A stretch of DNA of 45,105 bases from RGIG3159 sp045640565 (GTDB lineage: Bacteria; Bacillota; Clostridia; Oscillospirales; Oscillospiraceae), in NCBI GenBank assembly GCA_045640565.1, contig JAZUFG010000091.1:1-45105 (forward strand), written 5' to 3'. Below the pieces are notes generated by a model. That model worked only from the letters and a program-made list of their open reading frames with translations, did no database searches and had not been told where the DNA came from. Positions 1 through 8,172 of the stretch are shown here, in pieces. Both the position numbers and the translations under genes were made by a program. How positions within the stretch are numbered: position 1 is the first letter of the stretch; every line of letters starts with the position of its first letter.

Positions 1-1778
1 GCGGTGTAGTATTCAACCGCACGCTTTATTGAACTGGCAACGACCATTGCTCTTGCTTTTCCACCGACTTTGCCTTTAGAAATGACCTCATTATGGAAAT
101 GCTCAATCATAACAGCGGCTTTTTCATGAATAGCATAGCTATTGGATTCCACATAATAACGCAGGATGGCTTGAGACCTTTTCTTGTCAAAACGAGGATC
201 GTCTTCAACCGTTTTCGTAAGCTTATAGTAACTCTGAATAGGCGTATAATACCTCAGCACATCTACGATAAAACCTTCTTCAATGGCTTGCTTCATCGTA
301 TATGTGTAGTGCGGTTCCGGGTTATATGTACCGTCCGCTTGCTGAACTTTCTTTCCGAACATTTCAAGCGTCTTATTCTTCGGTGTAGCGGTAAAGGCGA
401 AATAGCTGGCGTTTTTCACCATTTTTCTGCCTTCGATAATGGTATTTATTTTGTCTTCAAGATCGTCATCATCTTCATACACGCTACCGGAAAGAACCAT
501 ATTCATTTTTGCTGAAAGACTTCCGTTTTGACTGGAATGTGCCTCATCAATAAGGATGGCAAAATTCTTGTCTTTGTATATATCGGAAATATCAGCGAGA
601 ATAAACTGAAATTTGTGAACGATTGTAATAATGACCTTTTTACCGTCGTCCAATAAGCTCTTTAATTCTCCCGAACTTTTTGCCCACCCGACAGTAGCGG
701 ACACCTGCATAAATTGACGAATGGTATTTTTGATTTGCTTATCCAGGTTAATGCGATCCGTTACAACTATTACAGTATCGTATTGCTCCTTGCCATCTGC
801 GTTTTTCAGTGTAACAAGCTGATGGGCAAGCCAAGCAATGGAATTGGATTTACCCGAACCGGCGGAATGCTGAATCAGGTATTTTCCGCCGACTCCGTCA
901 CGCTTTGCATCGGAAAGAAGTGCTTTGACCACATGAAGCTGATGATAACGTGGAAACACCTGTTTGTAACTTTTGGCACCGGTATCTTCATCCACTTCCT
1001 CAATGACTTGTGCATAGTTTTCAATGATATTTGACAGCTCGCCTTTGGAAAGAATCTGCTTCCAAAGGTAGTCCGTGCGCAGTCCGTTCGGATTTGGTGG
1101 ATTGCCCGCCCCGTCATTGTTTCCTTTGTTGAAAGGCAAAAACCACGACTTATCACCTTTCAGTTCGGTGCACATCCATACTTCATTATCATCGACTGCA
1201 AAATGTACCATACAACGCTTGAAACTGAAAAGAAGCTCTGCGGGGTTGCGGTCTGTCTTGTACTGTTTGATCGCATCACGATAGTTTTGCTTTGTCAGTT
1301 GGTTTTTCAGTTCCATTGTAATAATGGGCAATCCGTTTAAGAAGATACAAACATCCAAAGCAAGCAGTGGATTAAACTTGGAATATTGCAGTTGGCGTGT
1401 TACGCTGAAAATGTTCTTTTGATATAGGGCGGCGGCATCGGGATTATGTTCCGACGGACGGACATAGAACAAATCAAGCGATAAGTGCTTATACTTCATT
1501 CCTTTGCGGAGAAGTGCGATTACACCGTCGCTTTTCAATTTCTTATCAAGCTGCTTGAAAAAGCGATCCTTTTCTGTGTTGCTTTCATTGATGCGGAGTT
1601 CTGCCATTTTTTGGGGTTGTGTATCCATAAGGAATCTGAACAGGCGAACTTCGTCGATGGCATAATCTTTATTGTAGTCTGCATTTGTGCCTTGCTCATA
1701 ACCGGAAGCTGTTTTCAAACTTTCAACAATAATTGTTTCAAAACCGTTTTCTCTGGTATTACTCGTTTGATTCGGCAC
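1..1778 (-). CDS. hsdR: Type I restriction enzyme R subunit, HsdR (N-terminal 592 codons, runs off left edge)
   Basis: This is the motor and nuclease subunit of a type I restriction enzyme: ATP-driven DNA translocation and cleavage in complex with HsdM and HsdS. The N-terminal part carries a PD-ExK-like nuclease region with MELKNQ near residue 155 after an LALDVCIFLNG strand. The translocase follows, with Walker A HSAGSGKS, DEAH box LIDEAHSSQSG and motif III FTATPK. No stop is met before the window edge, so the C-terminal helicase half is missing. I chose the GTG at 1778 because GGAGG lies 9 bases upstream and the protein aligns from there (VPNQTSNTRENGFE). It overlaps the end of the AlbA_2 gene by 20 bases, so it is the last visible gene of the hsd operon and probably translationally coupled. 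Confidence 0.95.
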   Translation of the reverse strand, partial: MPNQTSNTRENGFETIIVESLKTASGYEQGTNADYNKDYAIDEVRLFRFLMDTQPQKMAELRINESNTEKDRFFKQLDKKLKSDGVIALLRKGMKYKHLSLDLFYVRPSEHNPDAAALYQKNIFSVTRQLQYSKFNPLLALDVCIFLNGLPIITMELKNQLTKQNYRDAIKQYKTDRNPAELLFSFKRCMVHFAVDDNEVWMCTELKGDKSWFLPFNKGNNDGAGNPPNPNGLRTDYLWKQILSKGELSNIIENYAQVIEEVDEDTGAKSYKQVFPRYHQLHVVKALLSDAKRDGVGGKYLIQHSAGSGKSNSIAWLAHQLVTLKNADGKEQYDTVIVVTDRINLDKQIKNTIRQFMQVSATVGWAKSSGELKSLLDDGKKVIITIVHKFQFILADISDIYKDKNFAILIDEAHSSQNGSLSAKMNMVLSGSVYEDDDDLEDKINTIIEGRKMVKNASYFAFTATPKNKTLEMFGKKVQQADGTYNPEPHYTYTMKQAIEEGFIVDVLRYYTPIQSYYKLTKTVEDDPRFDKKRSQAILRYYVESNSYAIHEKAAVMIEHFHNEVISKGKVGGKARAMVVASSIKRAVEYYT

Positions 1779-3126
1779 TATTGTTCGCCTCCTTCAAATT
1801 AATTGAAACATACTTTTGGTTTTTACTTGTAGGTTTATCGGGAACGGTCAGTGCAAGATATCCATTCTTAATCATCGGTTTCAAATATCGGTCTGTTAAG
1901 TGTTGCAAATCCTTAAGACCGCATCTTTCGGCAATCTCTTTTTTGCTGTGCGGCTCTTTACAAAACTCCATTATGATTTTTGATGTTCCATCTTGCAGGG
2001 CAACTTGTAGGGTATCTTGTGGGGTTACTTGTGGGGTTGAGTCAATAGGAAAGATAAATTTAACCGTCATAAAATGTGAGGTGAAGGAAAAGACATTTTT
2101 ATCATAAGCTGATAAAATTCGTGTCATACCGGAACCGAGTTGCTCAACGAAATCCAAATCTTTGAACACACGCATCAGCTCTCTGTTTCTCGGCATGGAG
2201 CGACAACCAAAGAAGTCGTCTTCGGATAATCCCATCGGCAGTCCACCGTAAGATGTGATTTCCAACCGGTCTGAATAGATTTCAAATACCGGAGGTACTT
2301 CCATAGAATAGTCATTATGCACGACGGCATTGATAACTGCTTCTCTTAATGCGAGCGGATTGACCAACCGTTTTTCGATTCGCTCTTTATTGGTGATTTT
2401 GGCAAGTGTTTTGTTTTCGACATTCAAACGGTCAAGTACACTTTTGGTTGCCTTTATCAGCGAGCAGTACCCGTATTCTTCATTTTCGATCAAATCGACT
2501 TTATCCTTGCCGGAGTATTTCGCCACTTTGATAGAAACACCGTTATTATCGGCAAGCAGATATGCCACATAGTTGTATTTTCCATCTTCGGTCAGCAAAT
2601 CAAGATTTTCGGCAAATTTGTCGTTTAATTTTAATCCTTTTGCCTGATAGTAAATCTGTAATTGCTCAAAAGTCAGATTTTGTCTTGGGGACGGAACCTT
2701 TCGCAGAGAATTATGCGTGCGCCTTGCGTACAAATCGTCGATCATGTCCTGCGTCATCGGTTGAGAAGATGTACCGATACGAATAAAGCAACCGACGGCG
2801 GACATTCCGTGCCGCTTCAAATAATAGGGCTTTTCGGGACCGCTTGAGACGATAATATGAATGATGGGTTTGCCTTGATACTGTTCTTTGACAACATCGA
2901 AAAGACCAAGTGTAGATGGCCGAATGTTGTTCTTGATACGGTCGGCAATCGCACATTGAATGCTGTCAATATCTCCGAGATCGACGGCATTGCCATTATC
3001 ATCTACACCGATATATAAATCTCCGCCATCACGGTAATTCAGAAAAGCAACGATTTCTTTTTCCAGTTTATCATTCAATTCTTTTTTCAGTTCTACAATA
3101 TTGGATTCGCATAAAATCTCATTCAT
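1759..3126 (-). CDS. AlbA_2/Schlafen-type DNA-binding protein with HATPase_c_4-like domain and winged helix
   Basis: A 455-aa protein of the group annotated as AlbA_2 (Schlafen-like) putative transcriptional regulators. Residues about 5-130 form the AlbA_2 domain (ESNIVELKKEL, then FLNYRDGGDLYIGVDDNG). The middle has the typical HATPase_c_4-like stretch (LREAVINAVVHNDY, YSDRLEITSYGGLP, EQLGSGMTRI), and the C-terminus looks like a winged helix (EIAERCGLKDLQHLTDRYLKPM). The start is taken at 3126 (MNEILCES), 9 bases after GGAGG; an ATG nine bases earlier touches the Shine-Dalgarno. It overlaps the hsdS stop by 8 bases and the hsdR start by 20, so it is embedded in the operon. Such proteins often travel with restriction and defence genes; whether it regulates the operon or acts in defence is inference. 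Confidence 0.85.
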   Translation of the reverse strand: MNEILCESNIVELKKELNDKLEKEIVAFLNYRDGGDLYIGVDDNGNAVDLGDIDSIQCAIADRIKNNIRPSTLGLFDVVKEQYQGKPIIHIIVSSGPEKPYYLKRHGMSAVGCFIRIGTSSQPMTQDMIDDLYARRTHNSLRKVPSPRQNLTFEQLQIYYQAKGLKLNDKFAENLDLLTEDGKYNYVAYLLADNNGVSIKVAKYSGKDKVDLIENEEYGYCSLIKATKSVLDRLNVENKTLAKITNKERIEKRLVNPLALREAVINAVVHNDYSMEVPPVFEIYSDRLEITSYGGLPMGLSEDDFFGCRSMPRNRELMRVFKDLDFVEQLGSGMTRILSAYDKNVFSFTSHFMTVKFIFPIDSTPQVTPQDTLQVALQDGTSKIIMEFCKEPHSKKEIAERCGLKDLQHLTDRYLKPMIKNGYLALTVPDKPTSKNQKYVSINLKEANNSAESNE

Positions 3127-4498
3127 TGTAATCATCCTCCTTTTCCGAGTTATCGTCTTCTATAGTATCGTCATCTACGGAAGAATCATTCTCAATATCG
3201 TCTGCCGGCGTATAATCCGGGATTTCAATACCACGCACATCCATCTGCCCGGTGACCACATCGGAGATCAAACGGGTGCGGTATTCTTTGAGTAAGGCTA
3301 TTTCCCGCTCAATTGATTCTTTAGCTTTTGAAGCTCTGTCATATTCAGCGTAAACTGCTTTGACGATTTTTTGTTGCTCATCAATAGGCGGAACTAAAAT
3401 GTTCAATGTCTTAATGGTATCCCAACCCAAACTTTGTCTTACTCCAGAAGCACCAACATTGTAGAATCCTTTTGCAAGATCGAAAGCGTGGAGAAACAGT
3501 TGGAGATATTCCGATTCGTTCTCACTTACATTTCTTAAAGTGGTATATGCAGAAGTCACAATGCCTCTTTCTCTTGCAATCCCGGTTCTTAAACTCTTGT
3601 GATCATTTTGAAGATCAGTTAGTCGAAGAACAATATCATCTTTTTCAATAATATTATATCCTTCAAAACTTTCCGGTAATAGCCCTTCTGTGGCATTGAT
3701 ATCTCGTTGCTTAATAGTACCATAACTAAGCGACAGCAGATTATTTTCTTTCATGCCAACGTTTTTACATTTCACTTCGGTAAAAACACGAGCAAATTTT
3801 GTTGTCACCCAGTGAGCGGGAATCCTATCCAACCAATAAATGTCACTTTCTCGTAAATCAACTTCCCTCGAAAGACCTTTTGTAACGGCATTGAAAACAA
3901 AAGTTCTTTTTTTCTCCTCTATTAAGGCGATTTCCTTTTGATAGCCGTGAATCAGCTTATTGATTTTAGAAAGCTGCCAGTCAAGATAGCGCACGATCTG
4001 ATCCTGCTCGTCACGCGGGGGAACGGGAAATTGTATTTTTGAAAACTCCGAATATCCCAAAGTAAGTCTGACACCACTTCCCATTCCGTGAAAAAATTTC
4101 TGTGCATCCAAAGATTTCAGAAGATAATTTGCATAAGAAGGGTTAAATACATCATGGCACCGAAGCGACAGATATGCCGATGTGATTATTCCATTCTCCT
4201 TGACCAATCCAACACGTTGAGATACAAAGTCGTAATTCAGATTCAACCCATTGAACATAATATCATTAGGAATTACCTGAGTATACTTTTTGTAGATTTC
4301 TTCGTCTGCGGATGTTATTTCTTGATTTTTCTTTCGGACTATCGTTCCATATGTAAACTGAAGTAATACCCGTTGAGAAAAATCGCTATTTTTCTCTTTG
4401 TTCTCACCAAAACAATACCGTCCCGATTTTATTTCCCAATGGCTCGGGAGCATTGGAAATGCTTTGTTATCCGTAATTACATAATTTCCGTATTCCAT
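3119..4498 (-). CDS. hsdS: Type I restriction-modification specificity subunit HsdS
   Basis: A 459-aa S subunit that recognises the bipartite DNA target for the methylase and the nuclease. Two half-repeats are visible. The first target-recognition domain opens with LPSHWEIKSGRY and ends with VPPRDEQDQIVRYLD plus a helical spacer (about residues 15-205). The second opens with IPAHWVTTKFARVF and ends with VPPIDEQQKIVKAVYAEYD and a long helix (about 225-415). A strongly acidic tail (about residues 425-459) is extra to the usual fold. The start ATG has GGAGG 6 bases upstream, overlapping the hsdM stop, so expression is tied to hsdM. The target sequence cannot be deduced by reading. Confidence 0.95.
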   Translation of the reverse strand: MEYGNYVITDNKAFPMLPSHWEIKSGRYCFGENKEKNSDFSQRVLLQFTYGTIVRKKNQEITSADEEIYKKYTQVIPNDIMFNGLNLNYDFVSQRVGLVKENGIITSAYLSLRCHDVFNPSYANYLLKSLDAQKFFHGMGSGVRLTLGYSEFSKIQFPVPPRDEQDQIVRYLDWQLSKINKLIHGYQKEIALIEEKKRTFVFNAVTKGLSREVDLRESDIYWLDRIPAHWVTTKFARVFTEVKCKNVGMKENNLLSLSYGTIKQRDINATEGLLPESFEGYNIIEKDDIVLRLTDLQNDHKSLRTGIARERGIVTSAYTTLRNVSENESEYLQLFLHAFDLAKGFYNVGASGVRQSLGWDTIKTLNILVPPIDEQQKIVKAVYAEYDRASKAKESIEREIALLKEYRTRLISDVVTGQMDVRGIEIPDYTPADDIENDSSVDDDTIEDDNSEKEDDYNE

Positions 4499-4500
4499 CT

Positions 4501-6333
4501 TCAGCCTCCGATAATCTCATCGAGAAGACCGTCGGTTTCTGCTTCTATCGCACGGATATCGGCGGTGATTTCCTCTAATGTACGAAGTTGTACCGGCTGA
4601 TAAAAATACTTGGTGAAAGAAAGCTCGTAGCCGACCTTTTCGGTTCCGGGCTTGATATATGAAAGCGGTGCATAGGGTTTCACTTCGTTTTCGATAAAAG
4701 CTTCGATGCCGCCCTCATAGCTGAAAGGCACTTGTTCCTTATCGGAGTTCGGCTTAATCGGATTGCCTTTTTTATCTACAATCGGATTACCGTTTTCATT
4801 AAGTTGCGGTGTATATACCGGCACCTCCCAATATCCGAATTCACTATTGGGAAATACTTTACTATACTTGGAATCTGCCTCTTCAAACGCCATATACAGC
4901 TCAAGAATCGTTTTGCGGATGTCTTCATCTACTTCGCAGTTCTTTTCACCGAGATTCTTGCGAAGCGGTTTTTTGAAAGAGGTGGCGTCAATCAACTGTA
5001 CCTTGCCCTTACGACGGGCTTCTTTTCTGTTGGACAACACCCAAAGATAAGTGCCGATTCCCGTATTATAGAACATCTTTTCCGGCAGAGCGACAATCGC
5101 TTCCAGAAAATCATTTTCAAGAATATATTGGCGCAGGTTGGACGGCCCCTGTCCGGCTTTACCCGTAAACAAGGATGAACCATTATGTACTTCAACAATA
5201 CGGCTGCCGAGAGTTGTATCCGGTTTCATTTTGCTGATGTTGTTTGCAAGGAACAGCATTTGCGGATCGCCGATATCGGGAATAAGGGATAGCGTTTCAC
5301 CATTATAGTTTACGACAAAACGGTTATCGGCAATATCCTCTTTTTTGATATCACCCCACGCTTTCAAATCGGTTTTCCACGGCGTTCCAAATGGCGGATT
5401 GGATAGCATAAAATCAAAGGTCTGACCGCTGAACCCATCGTTGGATATGGTCGATCCGAAGAAAATATTGTTGGATTGTTCGCCTTCTCCTTTTACAAGC
5501 ATATCGCTTTTTGCAATAGCATAAGTTTCGTCTGCCAGCTCCTGACCGTAAAGGTGAATAGAAACCTTTTTGCCGTACTCTTTGGCAACTTCACGAATCC
5601 TTTGGTCGGCAACGGTGAGCATACCGCCGGTTCCGCAAGCCCCGTCATATATACGATAGGTGTTGTTTTGGATTTTATCCTTTACGGGAACAAATGCAAG
5701 ATCGGAGATAAGTTCAACAATGTCACGAGGGGTAAAATGCCGTCCGGCATCGGTGATGTTCGTTTCTTCGTTGAATTTACGGATAACTTCTTCAAAGACT
5801 GTTCCCATTGTGTGGTTGTCGAGCGCCGGAAGCTCAACGCCTGCGGGCGTAGTGACAGGTCTGGAAGATAAGTTAATGGATTGATCCGTAAATTTACTGA
5901 TAAGCAGTCCGAGAATATCATGTTCAGAAAGCTTATCTATCTGATTGCGGAATTCGAATTTTTTGATAATATCCTGCACATTCTTTGAAAATCCGTCAAG
6001 ATAAAGAATGAAATCGGCACGAAGCTGCTGCTGATTGGTGCGGGATTTCAAATCGGACAGGGTGTAAGGAGAACTGTTACAAAATGCTTGTCCAGCAGTA
6101 AAGCAAAGTGCTTCATCCTGATCGTCCGGATCGGTAATGCCTTGAGCAACAAGATCCTTTTTCGCTTCAAGTACAGCCGCTTTTGTCGGCTCCAAGACAG
6201 CATCAAAGCGGCGGATTACCATCATAGGCAGAATGATTTTGCGGTAATCACCAACATCGAAAACATCAACAAGGCAGTCATTGGCAATTCCGAAAAGGAA
6301 AGATACGATTTGCCCAAAATTTGCTTTTTCCAT
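4501..6333 (-). CDS. hsdM: Type I restriction-modification DNA methyltransferase subunit HsdM
   Basis: A 610-aa N6-adenine methylase that, with HsdS, protects host DNA and in the full complex senses methylation. An N-terminal helical HsdM_N-like region (about 1-160) precedes the N6_Mtase domain. The SAM-binding motif DGACGTGGM lies at 230-238 and the catalytic NPPF at about 312-315. DIGDPQMLFLANNISKM and IVALPEKMFYNTGIGTYLWVLSN are typical of the family. It is somewhat longer than common HsdM proteins (about 500-540 aa), the excess lying in the C-terminal part. It starts 2 bases after the stop of the small HTH gene and is followed directly by hsdS. No catalytic residue is missing. Confidence 0.97.
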   Translation of the reverse strand: MEKANFGQIVSFLFGIANDCLVDVFDVGDYRKIILPMMVIRRFDAVLEPTKAAVLEAKKDLVAQGITDPDDQDEALCFTAGQAFCNSSPYTLSDLKSRTNQQQLRADFILYLDGFSKNVQDIIKKFEFRNQIDKLSEHDILGLLISKFTDQSINLSSRPVTTPAGVELPALDNHTMGTVFEEVIRKFNEETNITDAGRHFTPRDIVELISDLAFVPVKDKIQNNTYRIYDGACGTGGMLTVADQRIREVAKEYGKKVSIHLYGQELADETYAIAKSDMLVKGEGEQSNNIFFGSTISNDGFSGQTFDFMLSNPPFGTPWKTDLKAWGDIKKEDIADNRFVVNYNGETLSLIPDIGDPQMLFLANNISKMKPDTTLGSRIVEVHNGSSLFTGKAGQGPSNLRQYILENDFLEAIVALPEKMFYNTGIGTYLWVLSNRKEARRKGKVQLIDATSFKKPLRKNLGEKNCEVDEDIRKTILELYMAFEEADSKYSKVFPNSEFGYWEVPVYTPQLNENGNPIVDKKGNPIKPNSDKEQVPFSYEGGIEAFIENEVKPYAPLSYIKPGTEKVGYELSFTKYFYQPVQLRTLEEITADIRAIEAETDGLLDEIIGG

Positions 6334-6335
6334 AA

Positions 6336-6551
6336 TTACATATCCGTCCTTTCTTCGGTCAATTCCATAATATCTGTAATGTCACAGTGAAGTGTATTGC
6401 AGATCTTTACAAGCACTTCTGTGCTGACATTTTCATTCTTTCCGAGTTTGGCAAGCGCACCGGTCGTAATGCCGGATTCTTTGCGCATTTGCGTTTTTGT
6501 CATATCCATATCTATAAGCAGTTTCCAAAGCTTTTTATATGATACAGCCAT
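6336..6551 (-). CDS. Small Cro/C1-type HTH regulator, first gene of the hsd operon
   Basis: A 71-aa protein that is essentially one helix-turn-helix domain of the XRE/Cro family: YKKLWKLLIDMDMTKTQMRKESG, then TTGALAKLGKNENVSTEVL as turn and recognition helix, and LVKICNTLHCDITDIME closing. Members of this size often precede type I restriction-modification genes and probably regulate the operon. GGAGG sits 7 bases before the ATG. The mRNA starts about 50 bases upstream at a consensus promoter. It could alternatively act on the divergent XRE/ImmA pair. Its target is not shown by the sequence. Confidence 0.85.
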   Translation of the reverse strand: MAVSYKKLWKLLIDMDMTKTQMRKESGITTGALAKLGKNENVSTEVLVKICNTLHCDITDIMELTEERTDM

Positions 6552-6568
6552 GTCAAGTCCTCCATATT

Positions 6569-6584
6569 GCGAATTTTGTGTTCG
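6569..6584. promoter_or_regulatory. Everted half-sites in the hsd leader
   Basis: GCGAA and TGTTCG occur here 5 bases apart, between the hsd -10 box and the first start codon. They resemble the half-sites of the 19-bp operator found three times nearby, but in the opposite relative arrangement. This may be a binding site that links hsd expression to the neighbouring repressor. The match is short, so this is only a candidate. Confidence 0.3.
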
Positions 6585-6604
6585 ATAATCAAATAATATA
6601 TTTT

Positions 6605-6633
6605 ATTATAGCATATCATTTGCCGAAAGTAAA
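6605..6633 (-). promoter_or_regulatory. Promoter of the hsd operon
   Basis: On the minus strand, TTTACT (6628-6633), a 17-base spacer and a perfect TATAAT (6605-6610). Transcription should begin near 6598 and read the small HTH gene, hsdM, hsdS, AlbA_2 and hsdR. It is back-to-back with the XRE/ImmA promoter, about 50 bases apart. Confidence 0.75.
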
Positions 6634-6649
6634 GGGCTTGCCACAAAAA

Positions 6650-6668
6650 TGTTAGATTTTTGCGAACA
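6650..6668. promoter_or_regulatory. Operator copy 1 (19-bp imperfect palindrome)
   Basis: TGTTAGATTTTTGCGAACA. The outer TGTT/AACA arms are symmetric. It shares 16 of 19 positions with copies at 6719 and 7822. It lies between the divergent hsd and XRE promoters, 16 bases upstream of the XRE -35 box. Confidence 0.6.
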
Positions 6669-6684
6669 TTTTTCAATTAACCCA

Positions 6685-6713
6685 TTGACAACAGAAAAAC
6701 GATATGCTATACT
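6685..6713 (+). promoter_or_regulatory. Promoter of the XRE/ImmA pair
   Basis: Perfect TTGACA (6685-6690), 17-base spacer, TATACT (6708-6713). A near-consensus promoter that would be very active unless repressed. An operator copy begins 5 bases after the -10 box and would cover the transcription start. Confidence 0.85.
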
Positions 6714-6718
6714 ATGGG

Positions 6719-6737
6719 TGTTAGAAATCTGCGAACA
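6719..6737. promoter_or_regulatory. Operator copy 2, over the XRE transcription start
   Basis: TGTTAGAAATCTGCGAACA, with one more symmetric base pair outside (G...C). Its position just after the -10 box of the XRE promoter is what is expected for autorepression. It differs from copy 3 at 7822 by one base. Confidence 0.7.
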
Positions 6738-6756
6738 CCATTACGGAGGACGGATT

Positions 6757-7134
6757 ATGAACGGCAATTTCGGAAAATTCATTGAACAAAAAAGGAAGGC
6801 ACTTGGAATAACTCTGCGAGGATTTGCGGCAGAGTTAAACATTGCTCCTGCTTTTATGAGCGATATTGAAAAGGGACACCGTTATCCTCCGAATCGTGAT
6901 AAATTATATGAAATGGCAAAGATCCTTCATCTAAACGAAGATGATACCAACACGATGTTTGATTTGGCAGCCGGTGAAAAGGACAATACTGTTTCACCCG
7001 ATTTGCCGGAATACATTATGAGTACCGAAAAAGCACGGGTCGCTTTACGCATGGCTCGCGATAACAATACCCCTGAGGCAACTTGGCAGAAAGTAATTGA
7101 AATGCTTGAACAAGAGGAGAAAAAAGGCAATTGA
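6757..7134 (+). CDS. XRE-family transcriptional repressor (ImmR-like)
   Basis: A 125-aa protein with a Cro/C1 HTH at residues about 7-62: FIEQKRKALGITLRGFAAEL, then IAPAFMSDIEKGHRYPPNRDK as the recognition part. The C-terminal helical tail (residues 75-125) may dimerise or contact the protease encoded next. The ATG at 6757 follows GGAGG by 7 bases; an in-frame ATG at 6649 lies upstream of the promoter and cannot be used. The gene overlaps the following immA-like gene. This arrangement matches repressor/antirepressor pairs of mobile elements, in which the protease removes the repressor. Two 19-bp operator copies around its promoter suggest autorepression. Confidence 0.88.
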   Translation: MNGNFGKFIEQKRKALGITLRGFAAELNIAPAFMSDIEKGHRYPPNRDKLYEMAKILHLNEDDTNTMFDLAAGEKDNTVSPDLPEYIMSTEKARVALRMARDNNTPEATWQKVIEMLEQEEKKGN

Positions 7135-7787
7135 TTCATTACAATTATTCTCCGTCGCAACTTGAAGAAAAAGCCACTGAATTGCTTCGCAACTTTGATG
7201 CCGAACGGTTATCAAAGCCAAAACCGATTGATGTATATGCCGTTATTGAGAATTGCCTTGATGTGCCATACGATTGGAAATATATCACTCCGGATCAGTC
7301 GATTTGGGGAATGACATTCTTCAAGCCGGGATATTGCTGGGTATGGCCGAAACCATATTACGAAGAAGGTATGATCCCGGAAAGAGCTATTTATGAGCAG
7401 GACACAATAGTCATTGACAGTTTCCTTACAGAATTATCTGACAGAGGACCGGAAAATTTCACGGTAATGCATGAGGTCTTTCATCAAATATTACATAAGC
7501 GGTGTTTTGCACATAGCAAAGGCGACTATAAGCATGATACTCATAAGAATAATCTTAATCTCACGGCTGGGAAGCAATATAAAACATCGCTCGAAATATG
7601 TGAGTCTCAGGCAAACTACTGTGCGGCTTGCTTCTTGATGCCAAGAACACTTGTAACAAGCATTTTCCACAAATTTACCGGAACATCTGCCGATATCATA
7701 ATACCCACAATGGCGGATGAGTTCAGCGTATCAAAATCTGCGATGAAGATACGCCTGCAATCACTTGGTCTAATATATAAGGAATAG
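7131..7787 (+). CDS. ImmA/IrrE-family metallo-endopeptidase
   Basis: A 218-aa zinc peptidase of the ImmA/IrrE family. The catalytic HExxH appears as HEVFH at about residues 118-122, followed by LHKRC and, downstream, ESQANYCAACFLMP with the likely third-ligand glutamate. The C-terminal part (SVSKSAMKIRLQSLGLI) is the usual helical ending. In characterised systems such proteins cleave the partner XRE repressor and switch on element or stress genes. The start is TTG at 7131, overlapping the TGA of the repressor gene (TTGA), with GAGGAG about 10 bases upstream. Coupled translation is likely. A hairpin directly after the stop ends the unit. Confidence 0.9.
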   Translation: MIHYNYSPSQLEEKATELLRNFDAERLSKPKPIDVYAVIENCLDVPYDWKYITPDQSIWGMTFFKPGYCWVWPKPYYEEGMIPERAIYEQDTIVIDSFLTELSDRGPENFTVMHEVFHQILHKRCFAHSKGDYKHDTHKNNLNLTAGKQYKTSLEICESQANYCAACFLMPRTLVTSIFHKFTGTSADIIIPTMADEFSVSKSAMKIRLQSLGLIYKE

Positions 7788-7805
7788 GGAATGTTCGACA
7801 TTCCC
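7787..7805 (+). terminator. Hairpin after the ImmA-like gene
   Basis: A perfect 7-bp stem (GGGAATG/CATTCCC) with a TTCGA loop begins on the last base of the stop codon and is followed by ATTTCTT. It may be a weak terminator. It contains TGTTCG, a half-site like that of the nearby operators. Confidence 0.5.
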
Positions 7806-7821
7806 ATTTCTTAAAGCAATA

Positions 7822-7840
7822 TGTTAGAAATCAGCGAACA
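7822..7840. promoter_or_regulatory. Operator copy 3, upstream of the 70-aa/DUF2188 genes
   Basis: TGTTAGAAATCAGCGAACA, identical to copy 2 except one central base. It lies about 115 bases before the 70-aa gene. I do not see a convincing -35/-10 pair at the matching distance. It suggests that the two small genes belong to the regulon of the XRE repressor. Confidence 0.6.
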
Positions 7841-7955
7841 AGTAAACACAAAGAGGTGGTGCAATATGATTGTTTTATAATGTTGGTGATTATAATCTTC
7901 TCCAAAGAACAAACAAATTTTATTGCTTGCATACGCAAGCGGAAAGGACATTCAA

Positions 7956-8168
7956 ATGCAATTTTATTATGTAAACAACGACCAAACGCACAATCCGGGA
8001 CTTCATCACGAAGTTCACACCGAAGAACACGCAAAGCAGCTTAACATTCGCAGTACACAATATGTCGGATATTTTGCGGACGAAGTAGCTGCTGTAGCAA
8101 AAGCAAAAAATATATACTCAGATGCTGACGGCTGTGCAGTTTGCTGCCCGAAGGCACATAGGGGGTGA
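7956..8168 (+). CDS. Small 70-aa conserved-looking protein with C-terminal Cys cluster
   Basis: MQFYYVNNDQTHNPGLHHEV begins a 70-aa protein rich in His at the N-terminus (HNPGLHHEVHTEEHAKQL) and ending DGCAVCCPKAHRG, with three cysteines and a histidine that could bind metal. I recognise the pattern (HEVH, YxGxFADEVAAVAKAK, CCPxxH) as that of small uncharacterised proteins in Firmicutes, without a function. The ATG at 7956 follows AAAGGA by 9 bases; upstream in-frame ATGs lack a ribosome site. The stop is 4 bases before the DUF2188 gene, so both form one unit. Confidence 0.7.
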   Translation: MQFYYVNNDQTHNPGLHHEVHTEEHAKQLNIRSTQYVGYFADEVAAVAKAKNIYSDADGCAVCCPKAHRG

Positions 8169-8172
8169 AAAA

